A DNA stretch of 64,000 bases from Anaeromyxobacter sp. Fw109-5 (GCF_000017505.1 NC_009675.1:1860001-1924000); one strand, 5' to 3'. Shown: positions 33,613-45,817, counted from the stretch's first letter. Numbers and translations are program-made. Notes: a model not told the origin generated them from the letters alone.

Positions 33613-34185
33613 CTAGAACGCCGCCCTCACCCCGAGCGCGACGCTGACCACGTCGTCCGCGTCGAGCGCCTCCGGGTTCTTCGCCCAGAAGAACAGCATG
33701 GCGTCGAGCGCGACGAGCTCGCCGTAGAGCGACAGCTCGGGGAGTCCCCACGCCGGCCGGCCGACGCTGGCGCCGACCGCGAGCCCGCCGCGGAGCGCGC
33801 TCGGGATCGAATAGTAGCGCCTAGGATACTGGTCGGGGAGGCGCAGGACGTACTCCTCGCCGAACGTGTACGTGAGCTGCAGCGCCGCGGTCAGCGGGCG
33901 CAGCGACCAGCCGGCGCCCGGCCGCAGCCGCCAGGGCGCGAACGTGAGCTTCCCGGTCAAGGCCCAGATCGACTCGCCGCCGATTCCCGGCGGGACCCAT
34001 CCCAGGAAGAGATCGGTCTCGAGCCGCTCTCCGAGCCACGCCCAGCCCACGCCGGGCGAGAGAAAGCCGACGTTCCCCGCGAGCTGGACCTTGGCGTGAT
34101 CCGGGACCGCCCAGTGGCGCTCGCCCTCGGCGCCCGACGCCGGCGCGGCGGCCGAGAGCAGCGCAGCGGCGAGGATGGCGCGCAT
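33613..34185 (-). CDS. Putative outer-membrane or secreted beta protein
   Basis: 190 residues with a signal peptide (ILAAALLSAAAPASGAEG). The mature part alternates aromatic and hydrophobic residues in the manner of short beta strands (FLSPGVGWAWLGERLETDLFLGWVP, ALQLTYTFGEEYVLRLP) and ends in VALGVRAAF, an outer-membrane-like C-terminal Phe. The start overlaps by one base the stop of the metallophosphoesterase gene (TGATG), so the two are coupled. No family recognised. Confidence 0.7.
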   Translation of the reverse strand: MRAILAAALLSAAAPASGAEGERHWAVPDHAKVQLAGNVGFLSPGVGWAWLGERLETDLFLGWVPPGIGGESIWALTGKLTFAPWRLRPGAGWSLRPLTAALQLTYTFGEEYVLRLPDQYPRRYYSIPSALRGGLAVGASVGRPAWGLPELSLYGELVALDAMLFFWAKNPEALDADDVVSVALGVRAAF

Positions 34186-34976
34186 CAGAACCCCACCCGC
34201 TCGACGTCGAGCCCGCCGTCCTCCCGCTCCGACACGAGCAGGTACTCCCGATCGTTCACGTGCGCCGCGAGGTAGTAGCGGACCCCGTCGCGCTCCTCGA
34301 GGCCGTAGCGATGCTCGTGCGCGTGGAAGGACGCGGCCACGCCGCCGTCGCGCAAGAGCGCGTGGAAGCCGTCTCGCAGGCGGGGATCGAACGCGTCGCT
34401 CGCCGGCTCGACGTGGGCGAAGACGAGGGCGCGGTCGTGCTCCGCGGACGGGGCGAGGCTCGCGGCCAGCCACGGCAGGTTCGGGACCTTCCCGTCGTAC
34501 GCGCTCTCCATCGAGCAGGTGTTGAGGACGACGAAGCGCGTCCGTCCCCAGGTGAAGGCGAAGTCCCGGGGGCCGAACATGCGGTCGTAGATGTCTCCGC
34601 CGTTGGCCAGGTGGTCGTGGTTCCCGATGGCCACCAGGTACGGGACGGGGAGGCGCCGGAAGAGGTCGTTCATCGCCTCGTACTCCGGCGCGAGGCCGAG
34701 GTCGGTGAAGTCGCCGACCTGCACGACGAAGGAGAGATCGCCTCGCCTCGACAGCGCCTCGATGGCGCGCGCCGCGTCGTCGAAGGCGGTCTGGGTGTCG
34801 CCCAGGACCGCGAACCTCAGGCGGGAGGGCGGGGGCTCGGCCACTATCCGCGCGAGGTTCTTCCGGTTCACGTCCCGGTGGCGGTCCTCCGACGGCAGGG
34901 CGTGGGGGCTGTACTCCAGGCACGAGGTGGCGAGCACCAGCGCCGCGGCGGCGACGACCCGCATCCGCACAAACAT
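34185..34976 (-). CDS. Metallophosphoesterase lipoprotein
   Basis: 263 residues from ATG 34976; ATG 34964 is also possible. Both give a short signal with lipobox LATSC, whereas the upstream ATG at 35039 would spoil it. Calcineurin-like motifs occur in order: VLGDTQ, GDFTD, GNHDH, FAHVEP and FHAHEHRYG. The first motif has Gln where His is usual. Expected to hydrolyse phosphoesters in the periplasm. Gene pair with the beta protein downstream. Confidence 0.82.
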   Translation of the reverse strand: MFVRMRVVAAAALVLATSCLEYSPHALPSEDRHRDVNRKNLARIVAEPPPSRLRFAVLGDTQTAFDDAARAIEALSRRGDLSFVVQVGDFTDLGLAPEYEAMNDLFRRLPVPYLVAIGNHDHLANGGDIYDRMFGPRDFAFTWGRTRFVVLNTCSMESAYDGKVPNLPWLAASLAPSAEHDRALVFAHVEPASDAFDPRLRDGFHALLRDGGVAASFHAHEHRYGLEERDGVRYYLAAHVNDREYLLVSEREDGGLDVERVGF

Positions 34977-35388
34977 GCGGACCGCGTCGGCGGCTGTCAG
35001 CCGCGAGATGGGGGCAGGGAGGCGCGGCCGTGAATTCACTCATCGTCATGATGCGAGCCGCGGCATCCCCAAGACGCCCGCGCCGCTCGCCTTGACGTTT
35101 CGGCCCGCCGCCGCTATGCGAGGAGGCGACGTGTCGTCACTCGCCTGCCAGCGCCCGCGCCCGAACCGCGCGCCATCGGGTCCCCGGTCCCCGACGCGGC
35201 GGGCCGCGGCGTACCCGCTGCGCGCGCGCGAGCCGGCCTGCCTCCTCGCAGGCGCCTCGCGCTCCCTGCCGTAACGAGCGCGAGGCGCCTCCACGTCACG
35301 ACCCGCCGCGCCGCGGCGGTTCCCGCGCAGCTTCGCTCTCACCCAAGGCCTCCCGCCGCGTCACCGGCCGGCCTCGCCAGGAGTCTCC
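34977..35388. other. Intergenic region upstream of rnk
   Basis: About 410 bp. No gene is supported: a frame from GTG 35131 to 35274 would encode a 47-residue Arg/Pro/Ala-rich peptide but looks like GC-frame noise. A TTGACG at 35092 and TATGCG 17 bp later resemble a vegetative promoter. A 14-bp perfect stem is at 35251-35289. Confidence 0.5.
35251..35289 (+). promoter_or_regulatory. 14-bp perfect stem-loop in the rnk leader
   Basis: Arms GGCGCCTCGCGCTC (35251-35264) and GAGCGCGAGGCGCC (35276-35289) with an 11-base loop CCTGCCGTAAC, 100 bp before the rnk ATG. No U tract follows, so it may be a leader structure and not a terminator. Confidence 0.55.
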
Positions 35389-35805
35389 ATGTCCGCCCGC
35401 AAGCCCATCCACGTCACTCACGCAGATCTCGACCGGCTCCGCGCGCTCGTGGACCAGCACCTCGCCGGACGGGACGCCCGGGCCGCCGAGCAGCTCGACG
35501 CGGAGCTCGATCGTGCGGTGCCCATCGAGGTCGCGCCCCCGGACCTCGTCACCATGAACGCCCGCGTGGCCTTCGTGGATCTGGCGAGCGGCGTGCGCCG
35601 CGAGCTGGTGCTCGTCTATCCGCGCGACGCGGACGTGGCGGCCGGTCGGGTCTCCGTGCTCGCGCCCATCGGCGCGGCCCTGCTCGGCCTCTCGGTGGGG
35701 GAGGAGATCGACTGGCCGCTCCCGGACGGCCGCGTGGCGCGCCTTCGGATCCTCTCGGCGGCGGCCCCGAGCCCCGAGGAGCCGCGGGAGCGGCCGGAGG
35801 CATGA
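35389..35805 (+). CDS. rnk: Rnk/GreA-C-terminal-type nucleoside diphosphate kinase regulator
   Basis: 138 residues. N-terminal short coiled coil (THADLDRLRALVDQHLAG), then the GreA/GreB C-terminal-like fold: VTMNARVAFVDLASGVRRELVLVYP, VSVLAPIGAALLGLSVGEEIDWPLPDG. Rnk proteins bind RNA polymerase and influence nucleoside diphosphate kinase levels. ATG 35389 follows AGGAG. A hairpin over the stop codon ends the unit. Confidence 0.88.
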   Translation: MSARKPIHVTHADLDRLRALVDQHLAGRDARAAEQLDAELDRAVPIEVAPPDLVTMNARVAFVDLASGVRRELVLVYPRDADVAAGRVSVLAPIGAALLGLSVGEEIDWPLPDGRVARLRILSAAAPSPEEPRERPEA

Positions 35806-35826
35806 GGGCGCCGAGGGGCGCCCTCA
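35803..35826. terminator. Hairpin at the rnk stop, between convergent genes
   Basis: Arms TGAGGGCGCC (35803-35812) and GGCGCCCTCA (35817-35826) with a 4-base loop; the first three bases are the rnk stop codon. It lies 14 bp from the stop of the convergent hemerythrin gene and may serve both. Confidence 0.65.
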
Positions 35827-35839
35827 CGGCGCGCCGCCA

Positions 35840-36304
35840 TCAGCGCGGCGGGTCGCCGACCTGCGCGCGGCAGGCGTCCCCGCCCAGCGTCCGGTCGAGG
35901 ATGGGGAAGAGGACGTGCTCCTCGAGCTCGAAGTGCGCGAGCACCACCCCGAGCAGCCGGTCCGCCTGACGCGCGAACGCGCGCGGGTCGTCCCCGGCCA
36001 GCCGGGCGAGCTCGGCGCTCCAGCGATGGATGATCTCGTGCTCGTAGCGCATCGACGCGCTGAACGCGGCGGGACCCTCGCACGCGTACTTGTCGACCAC
36101 GGGGTGCAGCGTCCGTTCCTCCCACGCGAGGTGGGGGCGGAGGATTCCGTCGAGCCCGGACACGAGCGCGAGCATCTCGCGGCGCGCGGCGTCCTCGGTC
36201 AGGGACGGGAGGGCTCCCACGCGCTCCGACAGCACCGCGAGCACCTCGCGGAGGTGGGCGCGCTGCGCGCGCAGCGGAGCGGTCACCGGATGCGAGCTCA
36301 GCAC
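35840..36304 (-). CDS. Hemerythrin-like di-iron protein
   Basis: 154 residues from GTG 36304, with GGGAGG upstream. Helical bundle with His and Glu ligands in RPHLAWEERTLHPVVDKY, SMRYEHEIIHRWSAEL and LAHFELEEHVLFPIL. The start overlaps the stop of the RIC gene by seven bases, so the two are coupled. By context it binds O2 or NO, or handles iron, during nitrosative stress. Confidence 0.86.
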   Translation of the reverse strand: MLSSHPVTAPLRAQRAHLREVLAVLSERVGALPSLTEDAARREMLALVSGLDGILRPHLAWEERTLHPVVDKYACEGPAAFSASMRYEHEIIHRWSAELARLAGDDPRAFARQADRLLGVVLAHFELEEHVLFPILDRTLGGDACRAQVGDPPR

Positions 36305-36993
36305 CTCGCCTCCCGGCCCGCGGCGAAGCGCGGCATGAGGACGTGGTTCTCGAGGTGGACGTGGCGGAGCACGTCGCCCTCGAGCTGCTCGAGCTCGCTC
36401 ATGAGGACCCGGTAGCTCGAGCAGCCCCACTCCGGGGTGACGTAGCCGTCGGCGGCGCCCCGCAGGCGCGCGAGCAGCTGCCCGACCGCGAGGTGATCCT
36501 CGTACATGGCGGCGAGCTCGCGCCGGACGAGGGCGAGGTCCGGGGTGCGCGACATGAGCGCCGGGAAGAGCACCTCCTCCTCCTCGTCGAGGTGCGGCTC
36601 GAGCGCGTCGGCCAGCTCGAGGAGCGTTCGGCGCAGCTCGGCGAGCTTGCCGTTGTGGGAGCCGTGGACGCGGGCGACCTTGTCGGCGAGCGGCGCGATG
36701 AAGGGGAGGGCGCGCCGCAGATAGCCGTGGTGGTGCTCGATGATATGGGCGACCAGGGCGGGGATCGGCAGCGAGCGCGGATCCGCCTCCAGCGAGGACT
36801 CGCCGCTCGCGGGGAGGGCCGCCTCGAGCTCGGCGAACACGGCCTCCGGGTCGAGGCGTCCCCCGCAGGCCTCCGGCACCGTCACGTCGCCGTGACAGCA
36901 GAAGTCGATCTGGAGCCGCTGGAAGACACGCGCGGCGACGGCGTGGTCGGAGACGAGCTGGGCGACGGTGGCGCTGCGGTCGAGCTGGGGCAT
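36298..36993 (-). CDS. ric: RIC family iron-sulfur cluster repair di-iron protein (YtfE/ScdA/NorA)
   Basis: 231 residues, typical RIC length. The N-terminal ScdA domain has the Cys pair in DFCCHGD (31-36). The C-terminal hemerythrin-like domain has ligands in IIEHHHGYLRRALP, LEPHLDEEEEVLFPAL, MYEDHLAVGQLL and HVHLENHVLMPRF. It repairs iron-sulfur clusters damaged by NO or oxidants. ATG 36993 has AAGGA upstream. Divergent from a sigma-54-type activator gene 111 bp away, the usual layout of NO-responsive regulation. Confidence 0.92.
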   Translation of the reverse strand: MPQLDRSATVAQLVSDHAVAARVFQRLQIDFCCHGDVTVPEACGGRLDPEAVFAELEAALPASGESSLEADPRSLPIPALVAHIIEHHHGYLRRALPFIAPLADKVARVHGSHNGKLAELRRTLLELADALEPHLDEEEEVLFPALMSRTPDLALVRRELAAMYEDHLAVGQLLARLRGAADGYVTPEWGCSSYRVLMSELEQLEGDVLRHVHLENHVLMPRFAAGREARC

Positions 36994-37104
36994 TCTGGGT
37001 TCCTTTCGGGCACCCCAGGAGCACGCGGCATGCCGCCGGGAAAATCGCCGTCCCGCGCGGTTGTGCCGCGGCGACGGCGGCGCTAAGCACCAGGATGGAA
37101 CACC

Positions 37105-38106
37105 ATGGAACAGCGGCGGAAGCTCCCCGTTCACGAGCCCTGCGACGTCTGCGGCCTGGGCACCGTCGTCCCGCGGACCTCGCGGACGGCCCACCTGGTC
37201 GCCGGCAGCCCCGGCATGCAAGCAGCCCTTCGCCGGGCGCACGACTTCGCCGACTCCGACGCCCCGGTGGTCATCCTCGGGGAGAGCGGGACGGGCAAGG
37301 AGGTGGTGGCCCGGGCGCTCCACGCGGCGAGCCCCCGCGGCGCCCGCCCGTTCGTCCCCGTCAACGTCGCCGCGCTCCCGGCGGAGCTGCTCGAGTCGGA
37401 GCTGTTCGGCCACGTGCGCGGGGCCTTCACCGGGGCCACCGGGGACAAGCAGGGCCTGCTCGAGGCGGCCGACGGCGGGACGCTGTTCCTGGACGAGATC
37501 GCAGAGATGCCGCTCGCGCTCCAGGCGAAGCTGCTGCGCGCGCTGGAGGACGGCGAGATCCGCCGCGTCGGCGACACGCGGTCGTTCGGGGTGGACGTCC
37601 GCTTCGTCTGCGCCACCCATCGCGACCTCGCGCAGCGGGTCACCGCGGGCCAGTTCCGCGAGGACCTCTACTATCGCCTGAAGGTCCTGGTGCTCCGCCT
37701 GCCTCCGCTCCGGGAGCGCGTCGAGGACATCCTCCCGCTGGCGAGGCAGTTCCTCGCCGCCGAGCGACGCCCGGCCGCCGGCCTGTCCGCCGAGGCCGAG
37801 GAGAGGCTCCTCGCGCATCCCTGGCCCGGCAACGTGCGCGAGCTCCAGAACGTGATGCGGCACGCGGCCGTGCTGGCGCGCGGCGCGGAGGTCCGGCCCG
37901 AGCACCTGCCCGAGGAGCTCCAGCGGCCCGCCCGCCGCGCGGAGGGGCCGGCGCGGACGCTCGCGGAGGTCGAGCGCGAGCACGTGCTCCGCGTGCTCGA
38001 GGTCTGCGGCGGCTCGCAGGTCGAGGCCGCGCGCGTGCTCGGGATCGGCCGGAACACCCTGTGGCGCAAGCTGCGCTCGTATCGCGCCGGCGAGGCGGGA
38101 GGGTAG
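37105..38106 (+). CDS. Short sigma-54-dependent transcriptional activator without a classical sensor domain
   Basis: 333 residues. Almost all is the AAA+ sigma-54 interaction domain: Walker A GESGTGKE (59-66), GAFTGA loop (106-111), Walker B GTLFLDE (125-131), [19 protein letters not shown], and a Fis-type helix-turn-helix at the end ([18 protein letters not shown]). The N terminus is only about 30 residues and contains a CDVC pair (Cys13, Cys16). NorR has a GAF domain there; this protein has none. By context it probably controls the divergent ric-hemerythrin genes. Start ATG 37105; an ATG at 37095 is out of frame. Confidence 0.88.
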   Translation: MEQRRKLPVHEPCDVCGLGTVVPRTSRTAHLVAGSPGMQAALRRAHDFADSDAPVVILGESGTGKEVVARALHAASPRGARPFVPVNVAALPAELLESELFGHVRGAFTGATGDKQGLLEAADGGTLFLDEIAEMPLALQAKLLRALEDGEIRRVGDTRSFGVDVRFVCATHRDLAQRVTAGQFREDLYYRLKVLVLRLPPLRERVEDILPLARQFLAAERRPAAGLSAEAEERLLAHPWPGNVRELQNVMRHAAVLARGAEVRPEHLPEELQRPARRAEGPARTLAEVEREHVLRVLEVCGGSQVEAARVLGIGRNTLWRKLRSYRAGEAGG

Positions 38107-38156
38107 CGGGCCGTAGCCTTGACGCCGGGACCGGAGTCGCTCATCTTGCGCGGCCC

Positions 38157-38795
38157 ATGCCCGTCCTCGGTGGTGCAGTCACGTTCGCCCGGTTTCGCTC
38201 GGAGCCCGGCAAGAAGATTCCCTCGGACACCCGCCGCTGGCTCGCCAGGGGGCTCGCCTCCGGCGCGTTCGAGCCGCTCGACCCTTCCAAGGGCGACGAG
38301 GAGCGCGCCGCCGGCTTCGTCGAGCTCGAGGACCACGACGCGACCGAGTTCGCGTCGGTGATCCAGGGCGAGTACGCGCTCTTCGCGTTCCGCGTCGACA
38401 CGCTGAAGGTGCCGGGCCCGGCGGTGCGCGCCGAGCTCGAGCGCTGGCGCGTGGGGTTCGAGAAGGAGCACGGCCGCGCGCCGTCGAAGCGCGAGAAGGC
38501 GGAGCGCAAGGAGGCTGTCCACCACCTCCTGCGGCAGCGCGCGACACCCACCACGCGCGTGCACGACGTGAGCCTGAATCTGAAGGCCGGACAGGTCCAG
38601 ATCTGGGCGGCCTCTCGCAAGGCGGTGGACGAGGTGGTCGCCGCGCTCGAGGGCGCGCTCGACCTGAAGCTCGCGCCGCTCACGCCGGCGGCCGTGGCCG
38701 CCAGGGCCGGGACCCCGGAGGGTGCGCTGGCGCCGACGGCGGAGCTCGTGGGGCTGGAGACGTCCAGGCGGGAGGTGGCCGATGTCGAGGCGTGA
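38157..38795 (+). CDS. RdgC-like protein, N-terminal part
   Basis: 212 residues. The start (MPVLGGAVTFARFRSE), the segment AFEPLDPSKGDEERAAGFVELEDHDATEF and the later PSKREKAERKEAVHHLLRQRATPTTR match the arrangement of recombination-associated RdgC proteins, which bind DNA as a ring. E. coli RdgC is about 300 residues, and here the frame ends early and overlaps a second gene by 14 bp. Assignment rests on recall of these motifs, so moderate confidence. Confidence 0.68.
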   Translation: MPVLGGAVTFARFRSEPGKKIPSDTRRWLARGLASGAFEPLDPSKGDEERAAGFVELEDHDATEFASVIQGEYALFAFRVDTLKVPGPAVRAELERWRVGFEKEHGRAPSKREKAERKEAVHHLLRQRATPTTRVHDVSLNLKAGQVQIWAASRKAVDEVVAALEGALDLKLAPLTPAAVAARAGTPEGALAPTAELVGLETSRREVADVEA

Positions 38796-39420
38796 GCGGG
38801 CGCGGGCGGACGCGGCGATCCAGCGCGGCGACGCAGGGGTGGATGGGCTCCCCACCGAGGAGGAGCGCCGCGACGAGGCGGAGCTCGAGAAGGACAAGGC
38901 GCGCGAGCAGCTGCTCCGCGGGCGGACGTACCTCGGCCGCGAGTTCCTCACCTGGCTGCTCTGGCGGTCCGAGTCCACGGACGCGGTGACCGAGCTCGAC
39001 GGCGCGGGGATCGTCGCCGTGTTCACTGGCCGGCTCACGCTGCGCGGGGTGGCGGGCGACGTGACCGAGCTCGTCGCGCGAGGGGCGCTCGCGCCGTACT
39101 CGGCGCAGGTGCGGCGCGCGCTCGACGCGGGCCTGCTCGTCCACCAGGCGCGCCTGCGCCTCCAGCACGCGGAGCGCGTGTACGAGGCGACCCTCGACGC
39201 GGAGTTCCTCGACGTGCGCGCCGCGAAGCTCCCCGAGCTGCTGACCGAGGAGGAGGACGATCGGCTCCTCGAGCGGCTGGAGCTCACGGAGCGGCTCTCG
39301 GAGCTCGTGGATGCGCTCGTCGGCGCGTTCCTCGAGGTCCGGACGAGCCGCGTCTGGCGCAAGCGGGTCGCGACCCTCAAGGCGTGGATGCGCGCGGACG
39401 GAGAGTCTAGCCTCGGCTAG
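38782..39420 (+). CDS. Partner of the RdgC-like protein, possibly its C-terminal half
   Basis: 212 residues, charged and helical. LGREFLTWLLWRSES (about 51-65) resembles a segment of longer RdgC-like proteins in related bacteria, so this may be the separately encoded second half. ATG 38782, with GGAGG upstream, lies inside the previous gene. The rest (ELTERLSELVDALVGAFLEVRTSRVW) has no recognised motif. Function unknown; co-translation with the RdgC-like gene suggests a complex. Confidence 0.6.
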   Translation: MSRRERARADAAIQRGDAGVDGLPTEEERRDEAELEKDKAREQLLRGRTYLGREFLTWLLWRSESTDAVTELDGAGIVAVFTGRLTLRGVAGDVTELVARGALAPYSAQVRRALDAGLLVHQARLRLQHAERVYEATLDAEFLDVRAAKLPELLTEEEDDRLLERLELTERLSELVDALVGAFLEVRTSRVWRKRVATLKAWMRADGESSLG

Positions 39421-39514
39421 AGCCGTCGCCGGCCGAAGCGGTTCGCCCACGCCCCATCGGCGTCGGGAGAGATCGCAGCCGAAACTTTTCACGCGATGAC
39501 GGCTCGCATCGCGT

Positions 39515-40861
39515 GTGAAACGACATCCGAGAACGTGGAAGAGGCTCGCCGCCGCGCTCGTCGCCGCCGCGGCGGTGCCCGCCGGCGCCGCCGCGCCGCC
39601 CGTCACGATCGCGGAGGCCATCCGCGCCGCCTGGGCCGAGAACGCCGGCTTGCGCGCGTCCTCCGCCCAGGTCGAGGCCGCCCGCGCAGAGGCGGCGCGT
39701 GCGCGCGCCGGTCACCTCCCGACCGTGTCGCTGTCCGTCCGCGGCGTCCGGACCGACGAGCCGATGATGGCCTTCGGGCTGAAGCTCGACCAATCGCGCA
39801 TCACCCAGGAGGACTTCGCCCCCGCGCGCCTCAACGATCCCCAGGCGATCGGCGGCTGGGGGGCGGGGGCCACCCTCAACCTCCCCGTGTACATGGGGGG
39901 GCGCGTCTCGGCCGGATCCCGTGCCGCGGGGGCCATGGCCGGCGCCGAGGCGGCGAGCCACGAGCGCCGGCGCCTCGAGACGGCCGTGGCGGTCGTGGAG
40001 GCGTACTTCGGCGCGCAGGCCGCGGAGCAGGGGGTCCGCTACGCGGAGGACCTGCTCGCGCAGGCGAAGGAGACGGAGCGCTTCATGCGCGAGCGCGGAG
40101 CGCAGGGGCTCGCGCTCGACGCCGACGTCGCGCGCGCCGCCGCGTTCCGCGCCCAGGCGGAGGCGGAGCGGGCCACCGCGCTCCAGCGGCGCGCCTCCGC
40201 CCGCTCCGGGCTCGCCCTCGTCGCCGGCGACGCCGTGGCCGAGGCGGACCTGACCACGCCCATCGGCGAGCTGCCGCCGCCGCCGGCCGTGGCGCCCGAT
40301 GCGCCGCCGCCCCCGGAGCGGCCGGACCTCGTCGCCGCGCGCCTCCAGCGAGACGCCGCCGACGCCGGCGTCGGCGTGGCCCGCGGGAGCCTGCTGCCCT
40401 CGCTGTTCGCGCAGGCCAGCGCCGAGACCTTGCGAGAGGGCGACGATCTCTCGAGCGGCGGGAGCTGGACCACGCTCGGCCTCATGCTGCGGTGGGATCT
40501 CTCCATCGCCGACGCGCGGGCGACGCGCGCGGCCCAGGCGCGCGTCCGCGCGGCCGAGGAGGCCCTCCGCTGGCGCGAGCGCGAGGCCGCCCGCGAGGTG
40601 GGGGAGGCGCGCCGCGCCGTCGAGACGGCCGACGCGCGCACCCGCTCGGCGGAGGAGGCGGTCACCGCCTCGGAGTCGGCGCGGCAGCTGCGCCGCGCTC
40701 GCCACCGCCAGGGCCTCCTCCCGCTCACCGACGTCCTCGACGCGGAGGCCGGCCTCGCCGGCGCCCGCGCCCTGCTCCTCGGGAGCCGGCTCGAGGCGCG
40801 CGTCGCGCGCGCCCGCCTCGCTCTCGCGCTCCATCAGCCCATCGAAGGGATCACGCCATGA
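39515..40861 (+). CDS. TolC-family outer-membrane efflux protein
   Basis: 448 residues from GTG 39515. Signal peptide (LAAALVAAAAVPAGAAA), then two long heptad-rich helical-hairpin repeats typical of the outer-membrane efflux protein family, including VTIAEAIRAAWAENAGLRASSAQVEAA and LRRARHRQGLLPLTDVLDAEAGL. It forms the outer-membrane duct for the RND pump downstream. Its stop overlaps the ATG of the adaptor gene (ATGA). Confidence 0.9.
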   Translation: MKRHPRTWKRLAAALVAAAAVPAGAAAPPVTIAEAIRAAWAENAGLRASSAQVEAARAEAARARAGHLPTVSLSVRGVRTDEPMMAFGLKLDQSRITQEDFAPARLNDPQAIGGWGAGATLNLPVYMGGRVSAGSRAAGAMAGAEAASHERRRLETAVAVVEAYFGAQAAEQGVRYAEDLLAQAKETERFMRERGAQGLALDADVARAAAFRAQAEAERATALQRRASARSGLALVAGDAVAEADLTTPIGELPPPPAVAPDAPPPPERPDLVAARLQRDAADAGVGVARGSLLPSLFAQASAETLREGDDLSSGGSWTTLGLMLRWDLSIADARATRAAQARVRAAEEALRWREREAAREVGEARRAVETADARTRSAEEAVTASESARQLRRARHRQGLLPLTDVLDAEAGLAGARALLLGSRLEARVARARLALALHQPIEGITP

Positions 40862-41861
40862 AGACCGCTTCGCTCGCCGCGCTGGCGCTGCTCGCGCCCG
40901 CGCTCGCCCTCGCCACGCCCGACGCCCCGACCGAGCAGGGCGCGCCCAGGCGCGTCCGCGCCATCCGCGGCGAGACGCCGTCCGGCGGCCACCTCGTCCC
41001 CGCCAACGTCATCGCCGCGCGGCGGGCCACCCTGTCCACCCGCATCGCGGCGCACGTGTCATCGCTGCACGTCGAGGAGGGCCAGAAGGTGAAGCAGGGG
41101 CAGCTGCTCGTGTCCCTCTCCGATCCGGACCTCCGCGGAGCCCTCTCCGCCGCGCAGAGCGCCCAGGCCGCCGCCGCCGCCCACGAGCGGCGCATCCGCG
41201 CGCTGATCCAGGAGCGGGCCGCGACCGCCTCGGAGCTGGAGATGGCGACCTCGCAGCGCGCCCAGGCCGACGCGGCCGTGGCCGCGGCCCGCGCCAACCT
41301 CGCGTACGCCCAGATCCGCGCGCCGTTCGCCGGGACCATCCAGGCCCGGCGGGTCTCGGCGGGCGACATGGTCGGCCCCGGCCAGCCGCTCCTCGAGCTG
41401 GAGGGGGACGCGCTCGAGCTGCAGGCGAGCCTCACCGAGGCGGAGGCGCGAGGCCTCGCGGTGGGCACCTCCCTCCCATTCCTCGCGGGCGACGTCCGCG
41501 GGACCGCCGAGATCACCGCGCTCACTCCCGGCGGAGATCCCGTCTCGCACCGGCGCGGGCTGCGCGCCCGCGTGCGGAAGTTGGAAGGAGGCGAGCTGCG
41601 CTCGGGGGCGTTCGCGCGCCTCGAGCTGCCGGGCGGCGCCGAGGCGGCGGGCGGGGCGTGGGTGCCGCGCAGCGCGCTCGTGCGCCGGGGGGATCTCACC
41701 GGGGTGTTCGTGGCATCCGGTGGCAAGGCCGTCCTGCGCTGGGTGTCCCTGGGCGAGCCTGCGGGCGACGGTTTCAACGTGCGCGCCGGGGTCGGATCGG
41801 ACGAGACGGTGATCGACGAGCCGCGCGCGCTGCGGGACGGCGACGTGGTGGAGGTGCAGCC

Positions 41862-41865
<4 letters not shown>
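40858..41865 (+). CDS. RND efflux periplasmic adaptor (membrane fusion protein)
   Basis: 335 residues. Signal peptide at the start, lipoyl half-motifs HVSSLHVEEGQKVKQGQLLVSL and IRAPFAGTIQARRVSAGDMVGPGQPLLEL flanking a short coiled-coil hairpin (HERRIRALIQERAATASELEMA), then the beta-barrel and membrane-proximal domains. Links the inner-membrane pump to the TolC-like duct. Overlaps both neighbours by 4 bases. Confidence 0.91.
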
Positions 41866-45218
<3,353 letters not shown>

Positions 45219-45241
45219 GCGCCGCCGCGCACCCGCGTCAG

Positions 45242-45306
45242 GGCGGCTCGTCCCGAGCACGGCCCCGCAGCGACCGCTGCGGGAGCTGGTCGAGGGACGA
45301 GCCGCC
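45242..45306. terminator. Nested hairpin between convergent genes
   Basis: Outer arms GGCGGCTCGTCCC (45242-45254) and GGGACGAGCCGCC (45294-45306) enclose an inner stem CCCGCAGCG/CGCTGCGGG (45264-45283). It lies 24 bp after the RND stop. The CGTCCC/GGGACG arms resemble the REP-like element near the arrays. Terminator role inferred from position. Confidence 0.6.
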
Positions 45307-45363
45307 GCGTGCGGGGGCGCTCGTCTCCGGGGCGATCGGCGCCGCCGTGCGGATGGGCGGCCG

Positions 45364-45687
45364 CTACTCCTCCTCGCCGGCGAGGTCGTCGACCCAGCTC
45401 ATGGCGGCGAGCGCCGAGGGCCAGCCGATGGTGGTGATGGCGAGCCGGACGACGTGCGCGAGATCCTCTCGCGAGCAGCCGCCCGCGGTGGCGAAGCGCA
45501 CGGCGGAGTGGACGCCCCCCTCCGTCCCGAGCCCCACCGCGATCCCGAGCTTCACGAGCCTGCGTTCGCGCTCGGAGAGCGGGCCGCTCTCGTGGAGCCG
45601 CCGCCCCAGCTCCTCGAAGGCGGCGTAGATCTCGGGGTGGGTCTTGGTGAAGCGCAGGAAGTTCTCGGGGAGCTTCTTCTGGGACAT
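45364..45687 (-). CDS. Carboxymuconolactone decarboxylase/AhpD-like protein lacking the usual cysteines
   Basis: 107 residues. The helical core (LSERERRLVKLGIAVGLGTEGGVHSAVRFATAGGCSREDL) matches the CMD/AhpD fold. The ExxCxxC active-site motif reads EGGVHSAVR, so both redox cysteines are absent, as in the decarboxylase-type branch. ATG 45687, with a short leader. Function uncertain; gene stands alone. Confidence 0.82.
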   Translation of the reverse strand: MSQKKLPENFLRFTKTHPEIYAAFEELGRRLHESGPLSERERRLVKLGIAVGLGTEGGVHSAVRFATAGGCSREDLAHVVRLAITTIGWPSALAAMSWVDDLAGEEE

Positions 45688-45817
45688 CGGTCACCTCGTG
45701 AGCGGGGTCTTTCGCGTGTCGTACACCGCCGCGACGGCCTCCGCGCGGCGGCGCCGTCCGAAGCCCCCTCATGGGAAGCGCGGCGGGGGTGCGGGCGGGC
45801 GCCGGGAGCCATCGCGC

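Noticed and set aside
35131-35274. A 47-residue leader peptide upstream of rnk
   Set aside because: Composition is Arg/Pro/Ala noise. The AGGAGG lies near or upstream of the likely transcription start, so it would not be in the message.
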